Positions 28,101 to 39,920 of a DNA stretch of 64,000 bases are shown one piece after another. A model generated the notes under the pieces. The model searched no databases. It worked only from the letters and a program-made list of their open reading frames with translations, and was not told the DNA's origin. Made by a program: the position numbers and the translations under genes. Each line of letters starts with the position of its first letter. Within the stretch, counting starts at the first letter, position 1. This DNA comes from Ridgeia piscesae (Eukaryota > Annelida > Polychaeta > Sabellida > Siboglinidae): assembly GCA_025642075.2 (NCBI GenBank), contig JAODUO010001200.1:182501-246500 (forward strand). The letters are read 5' to 3'.

Positions 28101-30650
28101 CTGCCCCTACATACTGGGGTAAGTACCCTCTCTACTGCCTGCCCCTACATACTGGGGTAAGTACCCTCTCTACTGCCTGCCCCTACATACTGGGGTAAGT
28201 ACCCTCTCTACTGCCTGCCCCTACATACACCCCCACATGGACCAGCACTGTCCTCTGACCAGTGTCTCTAGTTGTCACATTGTGTCTCTTTGTCACAGGA
28301 CCACAGAGCAGGAGAGGACAGCCGTCCAGTGGATCCGATGGCTCGTAAGAGAAGTCACGCACTTTGAGCGGTCAGTAGCACAGTGGCGGTCAGCCTTATT
28401 CTTATGACAGCAGTGGCCAGCATGTTTATCTTCATTGCATGCTCCTGTAAGAATCTATGTCCAACTTTGAACATGTAGTTCTCAGTAGCTGTTCCTAGAA
28501 TTTATGCTAACGTTGGAACTATGGCTTTCTACATTGATCTGGTGTCAACTCTTTAGAATTAGCTCCATCTTAGAGTTGAATATATTACACAGCTACGTCA
28601 ACATATAAATTAAAAAGCTGCTGTTTTATAAATCTGCATGTCCATCAAAGACGTATCGATTTTTGGGTTGAAAAACCCTTTTGTTCTGATACATCTCTGA
28701 GCTTGTGTTCTGAGGAATTATTGTCAATACATATTATTTATATATGTTATTTCCGAGTAAGTAGCGTGATGTATGGTGTTTTGTAGTGAATGGTGTGTAA
28801 ACCTTTTGATATATATGTTGTTTCAGAATGGATGGAATGTAAATTTAAATGTCAGTTAGTTCATTGTGATTGGAGTGTAAACTTAATGATATCTGTACAT
28901 TCTCAGTACTTGTAATGTAAACATAAATTATATCTCTTGTTTCAGAATGAGTGGAGTGTTAACTTTATGATATATTGCAACAGAACGGATGCTATGTATA
29001 CTTAGATATCTGTTGTTTCAGTGTGAGTGATATACAAACTTAATGATATCTGTTGTTTCAGTGTGAGTAGTATACAAACTTAATGATATCTGTTACTTCA
29101 GAGCATGCGTTATAAAGACTTCATGATATATGTTGTTCAGAGTCAGTTGTATATAGACTTCATGATATCTGTTGTTTCAGAGTGAGTTGTATACAAACTT
29201 AATGATATCTGTTGTGTCAGAGCGAGCACTATACAAACTTAATGATATCTGTTGTTTCAGAGTGAGTTGTATACAAACTTAATGATATCTGTTGTTTCAG
29301 AGTGAGTTGTATACAAACTTAATGATATCTGTTGTTTCAGAGCGAGCACTATACAAACTTAATGATATCTGTTGTTTCAGAGTGAGTTGTATACAAACTT
29401 AATGATATCTGTTGTTTCAGAGCGAGCGGTGTGCAAGCCTCCTTTGGCCAGATGTTACTTCTCATTGCCATCCATTTCCATAGCAACCAGAACAACGCCA
29501 TTGCCGACCTTGTGTGCTCCACTCTGGGCATGAAGGTAACCACATCTGCATAACATAAACACATCTCAACGTGTTATCAGTGCTCAGTGCTGTGGTAACG
29601 TTCAAATAACCCTGTTAAATTGAAACTATGTAAACGTGTATGTGGCATACCGGGCAGTTTAAAAAAGCTGGATTGGAAATGTGTAAATAATTTTGTATAA
29701 TGTTGTTACATTATCATGATTATGACCCAGAAAACATTACGTGGTTGAAAATAAATGTAGTGTTCACAGACACATTATTTTGTGATTTTGTTTGTAGGGT
29801 GAAATGACCATCTGAATATGTCTATCCATTTCAGTATGTTTAAGAGAGTACAGCTTCATTCCTAAATTAAATATGAATTCTTCTGGCCTAAGACCACATT
29901 TGACTTTTCCGCAGCCGGCCATTATAACATTCCATTATTTCCTATCAAATTAACCTACACTGGTAGACTTACCCAGACAAATTCATGAAATTCTAATACC
30001 TCTGTTTCCCAGAAACCACTTTTAAACCTGACACCCTTTCATTTCTGCTAGAATCACACAATGATCTGTCGTGTTGACATCAGCAGTTTAAATGACACCA
30101 GTACATGTAATATATACAGTATATATAATATGCAGAGAAACACTGTCATCTGTCATAATTTGACAGCTCTGATGCCACGCTGTACAAAAACATCAGAAAT
30201 TCAGACAACCTGCATAATGCTATTTCTATAGGGTACTTTTGGTCAGGTAATGGCTGACGAACACCTTATTGTGTCTTACGCCTTCTCCTGGCTTGTTTTT
30301 GAAAGGGATTTGGCTCATACAAACATTGTTCAGTCATTACTAGTTGTGTTCGCCATCAATTAAGTTAGTGTCATTTTGTGCTTACGATGACTTATTTTAT
30401 ATAATACATTTGTTCACAGAGTGCAGTGAAGGCTAATGCTCTCACCAGGATGAAGGCGATATTTGTCCATGAAATCTTCACAGAACAGGTAATTGTGGCT
30501 GCATTAAGCAGTTGAGTAAAATACTATCATTTTGGAGCATTTACTAAAAAATGGTCTATTAGAAAGTACTATTTTTTGGTAGACTGCACAAACATTTGGT
30601 GACAACAGGAAAGTGCTTTATTAATAAGAGTAAGAAGATTAATCCAAATC

Positions 30651-30695
<45 letters not shown>

Positions 30696-33600
30696 ATTAT
30701 AAAGTAAAAGAAGGGGCCTATCACCAGCTTATGACTAGCCTATACAGTCACCTGTCCCTCAGGTAGACAGAGCCACATTTCAACATAAACGTATAGTAGC
30801 ATTACTGCTGTGGTTATAAACCAAGGTACATGTAATATTATCATGGTGGTTATATAAACCTTTACCATTACCACCAGTAAGTATATAATGTACTAATCAA
30901 TCACACTGTTCATTCATACCAACTCTAATCTACACTAACAGTAGTATATTTTACATCTAATTATTTGCCTATATAAGTAATTATCAATTAACATGTTTGT
31001 TCAGTTACATTAACATTTATTTTTCTAACCACAATAATTATTATCTTGATTTGCTATTATCATTATATAACACCAGTAATACATGTACATAGATAGATGT
31101 AGGTATTCGTCATGGTGGTCAGCACGACACAAACTTTTAGGTCTTACTGCTAGTCTCCAATGATCAGTCATTACACATACTTACAATATTGTATCTACTG
31201 TATTATTATGTAGGCATTTGATCTGAAATAAATAAAATATCTATCTATTTAACTATCATGTAGCAAGGCTGATGTATATTAAAATATGTCATTATGTGTC
31301 ACACTGCAACTTTTATTTATATAACTACCTAGTTATGTGTAACCTGACAGTTGACAGTAGCACAGGAACATGTTACGAAGAAGAAGAATTCATTCACATC
31401 AACCATACAGCATACACATTTAAACATGCAATATTCATAGAATTTATATTTACAACACATAATTGAAAATAAATGTCAGGTGACCCAGAGAGACCTGACT
31501 GTTTACATGGACACTATTAATTAGCTAATACTAGTGTTTATAAACAAAAGTATGTTCAACATTAAAAAATAATTGTGTAAGTATAGTAAATATAAATAGT
31601 AAAGTGATTAAAAAAACTTACTAATACACCATCTAACATTTAACAGATAACACAACTTGCTGTGTCTCACAGTAGCCATGCCACAGCTGATAGATTACAA
31701 CTAATACATAAATAATGCAGGTGGTGTCATCACACGCTGTCAACGTGGCTGTCACTGAGAACTTGAACGCTGACATCACAGGCTACCTGCCCATCCACTG
31801 CATCTACCAACTCCTCCGCAGTAGGACATTCTCCAAGTACGAGGTCCCAATTAAGGTGAGTCAACTGTCGTGTTTATCCACCAGGCGTCGGTTTCATAAA
31901 GCAGCATAATTTTACACGCAACAAGGTGATCTACTGGTAGACACGCAGCAAGGTGGTCTACTGGTAAACACGCAACAAGGTGGTCTACTGGTAAACATGC
32001 AACAAGGTGGTCTACTGGTAACACGCAACAAGGTGGTCTACTGGTAAACACGCAACAAGGTGGTCTACTGGTAAACACGCAACAAGGTGGTCTACTGGTA
32101 AACACGCAACAAGGTGGTCTACTGGTAAACACGCAACAAGGTGGTCTACTGGTAAACACGCAACAAGGTGGTCTACTGGTAAACACGCAACAAGGTGGTC
32201 TACTGGTAAACATGCAACAAGGTGGTCTACTGGTAAACACGCAACATTCAGATCTGTGTGAATGTGTTCCAGAACTGGATCTACATTCAGATCTGTGTGA
32301 ATGTATTCCAGAACTGGATCTACATTCAGATCTGTGTGAATGTGTTCCAGAACTGGATCTACCATCAGATCTGTGTGAATGTGTTCCAGAACTGGATCTA
32401 CCTTCAGATCTGTGTGAATGTGTTCCAGAACTGGATCTACCATCAGATCTGTGTGAATATGTGTCCAGAACTGGATCTACCTTCAGATCTGTGTGAATGT
32501 GTTCCAGAACTGGATCTACCTTTCGATATCTGTGATGAATGTGTTCCAGAACTGGATCTACCATCAGATCTGTGTAAATGTGTTCCAGAACTGGATCTAC
32601 TCAGATCTGTGTGAATGTGTTCCAGAACTGGATCTACCTCAGATCTGTGTAAATGTGTTCCAGAACTGGATCTACCATCAGATCTGTGTGAATGTGTTCC
32701 AGAACTGGATCTACCATCAGATCTGTGTGAATGTGTTCCAGAACTGGATCTACCTTCAGATCTGTGTGAATGTGTTCCAGAACTGGATCTACCATCAGAT
32801 CTGTGTGAATGTGTTCCAGAACTGGATCTACCTTCAGATCTGTGTGAATGTGTTCCAGAACTGATCTACCTTCAGATCTGTGTGAATGTGTTCCAGAACT
32901 GGATCTACCATCAGATCTGTGTGAATGTGTTCCAGAACTGGATCTACCTTCAGATCTGTGTGAATGTGTTCCAGAACTGATCTACCTTCAGATCTGTGTG
33001 AATGTGTTCCAGAACTGGATCTACCATCAGATCTGTGTGAATGTGTTCCAGAACTGGATCTACCTTCAGATCTGTGTGAATGTGTTCCAGAACTGGATCT
33101 ACCATCAGATCTGTGTGAATGTGTTCCAGAACTGGATCTACCTTCAGATCTGTGTGAATGTGTTCCAGAACTGGATCTACCATCAGATCTGTGTGAATGT
33201 GTTCCAGAACTGGATCTACCTCAGATCTGTGTGAATGTGTTCCAGAACTGGATCTACCTTCAGATCTGTGTGAATGTGTTCCAGAACTGGATCTACCTCA
33301 GATCTGTGTGAATGTGTTCCAGAACTGGATCTACCTTCAGATCTGTGTGAATGTGTTCCAGAACTGGATCTACCGTCAGATCTGTGTGAATGTGTTCCAG
33401 AACTGGATCTACCACCAGATCTGTGTGAATGTGTTCCAGAACTGGATCTACCGTCAGATCTGTGTGAATGTGTTCCAGAACTGGATCTACCGTCAGATCT
33501 GTGTGAATTTGTTCCAGAACTGGATCTACCTTCAGATCTGTGTGAATGTGTTCCAGAACTGGATCTACCATCAGATCTGTGTGAATGTGTTCCCGAACTG

Positions 33601-36600
33601 GATCTACTGCCAGATCTGTGTGAATGTGTTCCCGAACTGGATCTACCATCAGATCTGTGTGAATGTGTTCCCGAACTGGATCTACCGTCAGATCTGTGTG
33701 AATGTGTTCCAGAACTGGATCTACCTTCAGATCTGTGTGAATGTGTTCCAGAACTGGATCTACCTTCAGATCTGTGTGAATGTGTTCCAGAACTGGATCT
33801 ACTGTCAGATCTGTGTGAATGTGTTCCCGAACTGGATCTACCATCAGATCTCTGTGAATGTGTTCCAGAACTAGATCTACCTTCAGATCTGTGTGAATGT
33901 GTTCCAGAACTGGATCTACCATCAGATCTGTGTGAATGTGTTCCAGAACTGGATCTACCATCAGATCTGTGTGAATGTGTTCCAGAACTGGATCTACCGT
34001 CAGATCTGTGTGAATGTGTTCCAGAACTGGATCTACCGTCAGATCTGTGTGAATGTGTTCCAGAACTGGATCTACCATCAGATCTCTGTGAATGTGTTCC
34101 AGAACTGGATCTACCATCAGATCTGTGTGAATGTGTTCCAGAACTGGATCTACCGTCAGATCTGTGTGATGTGTTCCAGAACTGGATCTACCCCAGATCT
34201 GTGTGATGTGTTCCAGAACTGGATCTACCTTCAGATCTGTGTGAATGTGTTCCAGAACTGGATCTACCATCAGATCTGTTGTGAATGTGTTCCAGAACTG
34301 GATCTACCATCAGATCTGTGTGAATGTGTTCCAGAACTGGATCTACCTTCAGATCTGTGTGAATGTGTTCCAGAACTGGATCTACCTTCAGATCTGTGTG
34401 AATGTGTTCCAGAACTGGATCTACCCAGATCTGTGTGAATGTGTTCCAGAACTGGATCTACCGCTCAGATCTGTGTGAATGTGTTCCAGAACTGGATCTA
34501 CCGTCAGATCTGTGTGAATGTGTTCCAGAACTGGATCTACCGTCAGATCTGTGTGAATGTGTTCCAGAACTGGATCTACCGTCAGATCTGTGTGAATGTG
34601 TTCCAGAACTGGATCTACCGTCAGATCTGTGTGAATGTGTTCCAGAACTGGATCTACCTTCAGATCTGTGTGAATGTGTTCCAGAACTGGATCTACCGCA
34701 GATCTGTGTGAATGTGTTCCAGAACTGGATCTACCGTCAGATCTGTGTGAATGTGTTCCAGAACTGGATCTACCGTCAGATCTGTGTGAATGTGTTCCAG
34801 AACTGGATCTACCGTCAGATCTGTGTGAATGTGTTCCAGAACTGGATCTACCGTCAGATCTGCAGTAGTGCCACGCCCCTTCACAGTCTGATGACTCCAC
34901 TCATAGAGTCCTACGTCAACTCTATCATCGTTCCAACGGCAAAGACAGACCGCACCAACGAGCCAATCAGTGAGCAAGAAATCCTCGCCGTATTCAGACA
35001 CTCAATGCTCACAACAGGAAGAGGAAGTGAGGAGCCAATGGAGGTCGAAGGTGAAAGGTCGAGCCTGACGACCCAGCTGTTGCTGCTGTACTACGTGCTG
35101 CTGTATCAAGACACGCTGCTGCTGAAGACACCAGGTTTGTCATCTTTACGTTTACGTCACAAATCTTTCCTTTGTCCCGTCTTGATGTCATACTTATGAC
35201 ATCCTGCAGACGTAATCAACTCTAACAGACCCAGTACATTTGTGTGGGTGAGTTCATGTCGTCCACATATGTGACTTGTATTTGGGCTACAAGCTGGAAG
35301 GAAGTGATGTCTTTATGTCTTCAACATTCCCGTTGATTAAGGATTTCTAGTGGTTTTCGGGTTCAAACTCATCATTTGATTTGATGGGTGGGTTCAACCA
35401 TTAACAGTATCAAAACACTTTATGTGATGGGTAATGTAATTAATTGGCTGATCAGTTGCGATAGTTTCACGTAACTTTACTTGTAAGAGTAGGTGAGGTG
35501 AGGTGGTGAGGTGAGGTGAGGTGAGGTGAGGTGGTGACGTAGTGCGGTGCGGTGCGATGCGGTACAGTATGGCACTGTTCTGTATTTTACTGCACTGTAC
35601 AGCACAGCACTGCACTGCACTGCACTGCACTGCACTGCACTGCACTGCACCGTCAAGATGATGGGTACTTTGCTAGTGGGATATAATAGAGACACGTATG
35701 TTCATGTGAGTTGTCGGTGACATGGAATGGTGAGACAGTGTGCATCGGTCACTGTGGTGTGTTTACAGTTGTGTCCAGTCGGAGAGTGGTCACTTACTCT
35801 GGCCGTCTGCTGGCCCAACTGCCCATCAAGTACCTACTGCAACAGGCGCAGAGACAACAGCAGCTGTACGCCAGCCTCTTTCCCGCACTCCTCAGGTACT
35901 GTACGCACTGCTCGGGTACTGTACGCACTGCTCGGTATGTACGCACTGCTCAGGTATTGTGTGAATGTGTTCCCAGAACTGATCTACGTCAGACTTGTGA
36001 ATGTGTTCCCGAACTGGATCTACCTTTAGATCTGTGTGAATGTGCTTTCCCGAACTGGATCTACCGTCAGATCTGTGTGAATGTGTTCCAGAACTGGATC
36101 TACCGTCAGATCTGTGTGAATGTGTTCCAGAACTGGATCTACTCAGATCTGTGTGAATGTGTTCCAGAACTGGATCTACCGTCAGATCTGTGTGAATGTG
36201 TTCCAGAACTGGGTCTACCGTCAGATCTGTGTGAATGTGTTCCAGAACTGGATCTACCTTCAGATCTGTGTGAATGTGTTCCAGAACTGGATCTACCGTC
36301 AGATCTGTGTGAATGTGTTCCAGAACTGGATCTACCTTCAGATCTGTGTGAATGTGTTCCAGAACTGGATCTACCGTCAGATCTGTGTGAATGTGTTCCA
36401 GAACTGGATCTACCGTCAGATCTGCAGTAGTGCCACGCCCCTCCACAGTCTGATGACTCCACTCATAGAGTCCTACGTCAACTCTATCATCGTTCCAACG
36501 GCAAAGACAGACCGCACCAACGAGCCAATCAGTGAGCAGGAAATCCTCGCCGTATTCAGACACTCAATGCTCACGACAGGAAGAGGAAGTGAGGAGCCAA

Positions 36601-39600
36601 TGGAGGTCGAAGGTGAAAGGTCGAGCCTGACGACCCAGCTGTTGCTGCTGTACTACGTGCTGCTGTATCAAGACACGCTGCTGCTGAAGACACCAGGTTT
36701 GTCATCTTTACGTTTACGTCACAAATCTTTCCTTTGTCCCGTCTTGATGTCATACTTATGACATCCTGCAGACGTAATCAACTCTAATAGACCCAGTACA
36801 TTTGTGTGGGTGAGTTCATGTCGTCCACATATGTGACTTGTATTTGGGCTACAAGCTGGAAGGAAGTGATGTCTTTATGTCTTCAACATTCCCGTTGATT
36901 AAGGATTTCTAGTGGTTTTCGGGTTCAAACTCATCATTTGATTTGATGGGTGGGTTCAACCATTAACAGTATCAAAACACTTTATGTGATGGGTAATGTA
37001 ATTAATTGGCTGATCAGTTGCGATAGTTTCACGTAACTTTACTTGTAAGAGTAGGTGAGGTGAGGTGAGGTGAGGTGAGGTGAGGTGAGGTGAGGTGAGG
37101 TGAGGTGAGGTGAGGTGAGGTGCGGTGCGGTGCGGTACAGTATGGCACTGTTCTGTATTTTACTGCACTGTACAGCACAGCACTGCACTGCACTACTGCA
37201 CTGCACTGCACTGCACTGCACTGCACTGCACCGTCAAGATGATGGGTACTTTGCTAGTGGGATATAATAGAGACACGTATGTTCATGTGAGTTGTCGGTG
37301 ACATGGAATGGTGAGACAGTGTGCATCGGTCACTGTGGTGTGTTTACAGTTGTGTCCAGTCGGAGAGTGGTCACTTACTCTGGCCGTCTGCTGGCCCAAC
37401 TGCCCATCAAGTACCTACTGCAACAGGCGCAGAGACAACAGCAGCTGTACGCCAGCCTCTTTCCCGCACTCCTCAGGTACTGTACGCACTGCTCAGGTAC
37501 TGTACGCACTGCTCGGGTACTGTACGCACTGCTCAGGTATTGTACGCACTGCTCAGGTATTGTACGCACTGCTCAGGTACTGTACGCACTCCTCATGTAA
37601 TGTACGCACTGCTCAGGTACTGTATGCACTCCTCAGGAACTGTATGCTCTGCTCAGGAACTGTATGCATTGCTCAGGTGTTATGTGCACTGTGCAGGTAC
37701 TGTATGCACTCCTCAGGTACTGTTCGCACTGCTCAGGTACTGTACACAGTCCTCAGGTAATGTATACATATCTTGGGTAATGTATGCATGCTCCTCAGGT
37801 ACTGTACACATTGCTCAGGTACTGTACACATTGCTCAGGTACTGTATGCACTGATCTGTACTGTACTCCTCAGGTAATGTACGCACCCATCTGGTAATGT
37901 ATGTACACTCCTCAGGTACTATGGACACTGATCAGGTACTGTACGCAGTCGTAAGGTGTCCTAGGATAAAGTTAGTCATGTTTTAGGTGTGTGAGTCACA
38001 TGCAGGCTGCTGGTGACCCACAACCCTCACCCATGTTAAGGTGTGTGAGTCATGTTAAAATGTGTGAGTCGTGTTAAGTACAAGTCGTGTGTGAGCTATG
38101 TAAAAATTGGTAAATCATCCGTTAAAGTGTGTGAGTCATGATTTAAGTGTATGAGTCATGTGGTAATGGTGCTAGTCATGTGTAAAACATTGTGATTAAG
38201 GTGTGGGTGTATTATGTTAAAATATGTGACTCATATGTTAAGTGTGTGAGTCGTGTTATGTGCAAGTTGTGTGAGTCGTGTTAAAGTGTGTATGTGTGTG
38301 TATGTCATAGTTTAAGTGTGTGATTCATATATTAAACTGTGGGTCATGTGTCAGGTGTATGAGTTGTATTAAACTGTGACTCATGTGTTAAGTGTGTGAG
38401 TTGTGTGTTAAGTGTGTGAATCATGTGTTAAGTATGTGAGTCATGTGTTAAATGTGTGAGTCATGTGTTAAGTATGTGAGTCAGGTGTTAAGTGATTGAG
38501 TCGTGTTAAGTGTTACATGTGAAGTTTAAGTCATGTGTTAAGTTTGTGAGTCATGTGTTAAGTGTGTGAGTCACGTGTTAAGTGTGTGAGTCAGTGTTAA
38601 GTGTGTGAGTCATGTGTTAAGTGTGTGAGTCATGTGTTAAGTGTGTGAGTCATGTGTTAAGTGTGTGAGTCACGTGTTAAGTGTGTGAGTCAGTGTTAAG
38701 TGTGTGAGTCATGTGTTAAGTGTGTGAGTCATGTGTTAAGTGTGTGAGGCATGTGTTAAGTGTGTGAGTCATGTGTTAAGTGTTTGAGTCATGTGTTAAG
38801 TGTGTGAGTCATGTGTTAAGTGTGTGAGTCATGTGTTAAGTGTGTGAGTCATGTGTTAAGTGTGTGGGTCATGTGTTAAGTGTTTGAGTCATGTGTTAAG
38901 TGTGTGAGTCATGTGTTAAGTGTGTGAGTCATGTGTTAAATGTGTGGGTCATGTGCAGGCTGCTGGCGACCCACTACCCTCACCTGTGTCTGGTTGAGGA
39001 CTGTCTGGATGAGGAGCGGATGACGCTGCCGTCTACAGTCGTCTGTCAGTCCAGTCGGTCGTCCTGCTCCGTGGTCAGCCTCCAGCAGGGTGAGTGCGAC
39101 TTTGTGCCGCTACATAATGGTCTAGGCAATCAACAAAAAATTACTACACAGTATTTTATGTGTTATAACATACTGGCTGACAGCGCAGTGACTCTCCTAA
39201 ATTAAAGCCTGACTGTGAACTGAACTGGTCAGGTTGTGCAAAACATTTGTTTTGAGAACTTTACAGTACACCTGTACTTGTCCTTTGGCATAGCTGTGAC
39301 ATCCAATATTGTTCAGTCACTTCACTTTAATCACATCACTTTAGTTCACTCTACATTATGACTGTATACCTGGCTATAGATAAAGGGGTACATTTGCGTA
39401 TAAATACCTTGGAACAATAATTGCACTAAAAAACTCAACACTTCGCAGAGAAACTGATTGAACAGGTCTGCTATTGAGAAACATTTCCAAGACTTTGAAC
39501 AATCGTGTCGACTGGGTACTGCGCTATATAAGAACTTAACTTCTCTGTGTCAGTAATTGTGTCTGTGTTGTGAAGTAAACAGTTTGTGGTCTTCCTCAGC

Positions 39601-39888
39601 CCTGAACCGTCTCACTGAACAGACCAGTCTGGCCGTCGTACTCCTGCAGCAACTGAGCATGCTCAGTCCCGTCCAAACATTGCCATACGCAGAGACAATC
39701 GTGTCATGTCTGCCCTCACTACTGCCCCCTAGTGGCGGGTGTAGTCGAGTGCCGAGACGTGTCCTACAACTAGTGCACGACATCTGGCTGAAACTACATG
39801 TCCTAATGCCACGAAAGTAAGTGCCTCTGTCTCACGGGTGTTTATTTATATTTTATTATTTTTATCCTTATCATAATATTAATTATAT

Positions 39889-39920
<32 letters not shown>

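Noticed and set aside
32012..34900. Plus- and minus-strand open frames over the 39-bp array (CVPELDLPSDL, MVDPVLEHIHTDL types)
   Set aside because: Product of a 39-bp unit without stops. Only the NWIYRQICVNVFQ frame is of interest, because it continues into exon 12.
34867..35199. Exon 12 reading on past 35,134 as coding sequence
   Set aside because: The frame stays open to 35,199, but similarity to INTS2 ends at 35,134 where a GT donor sits, and exon 13 joins there in phase.
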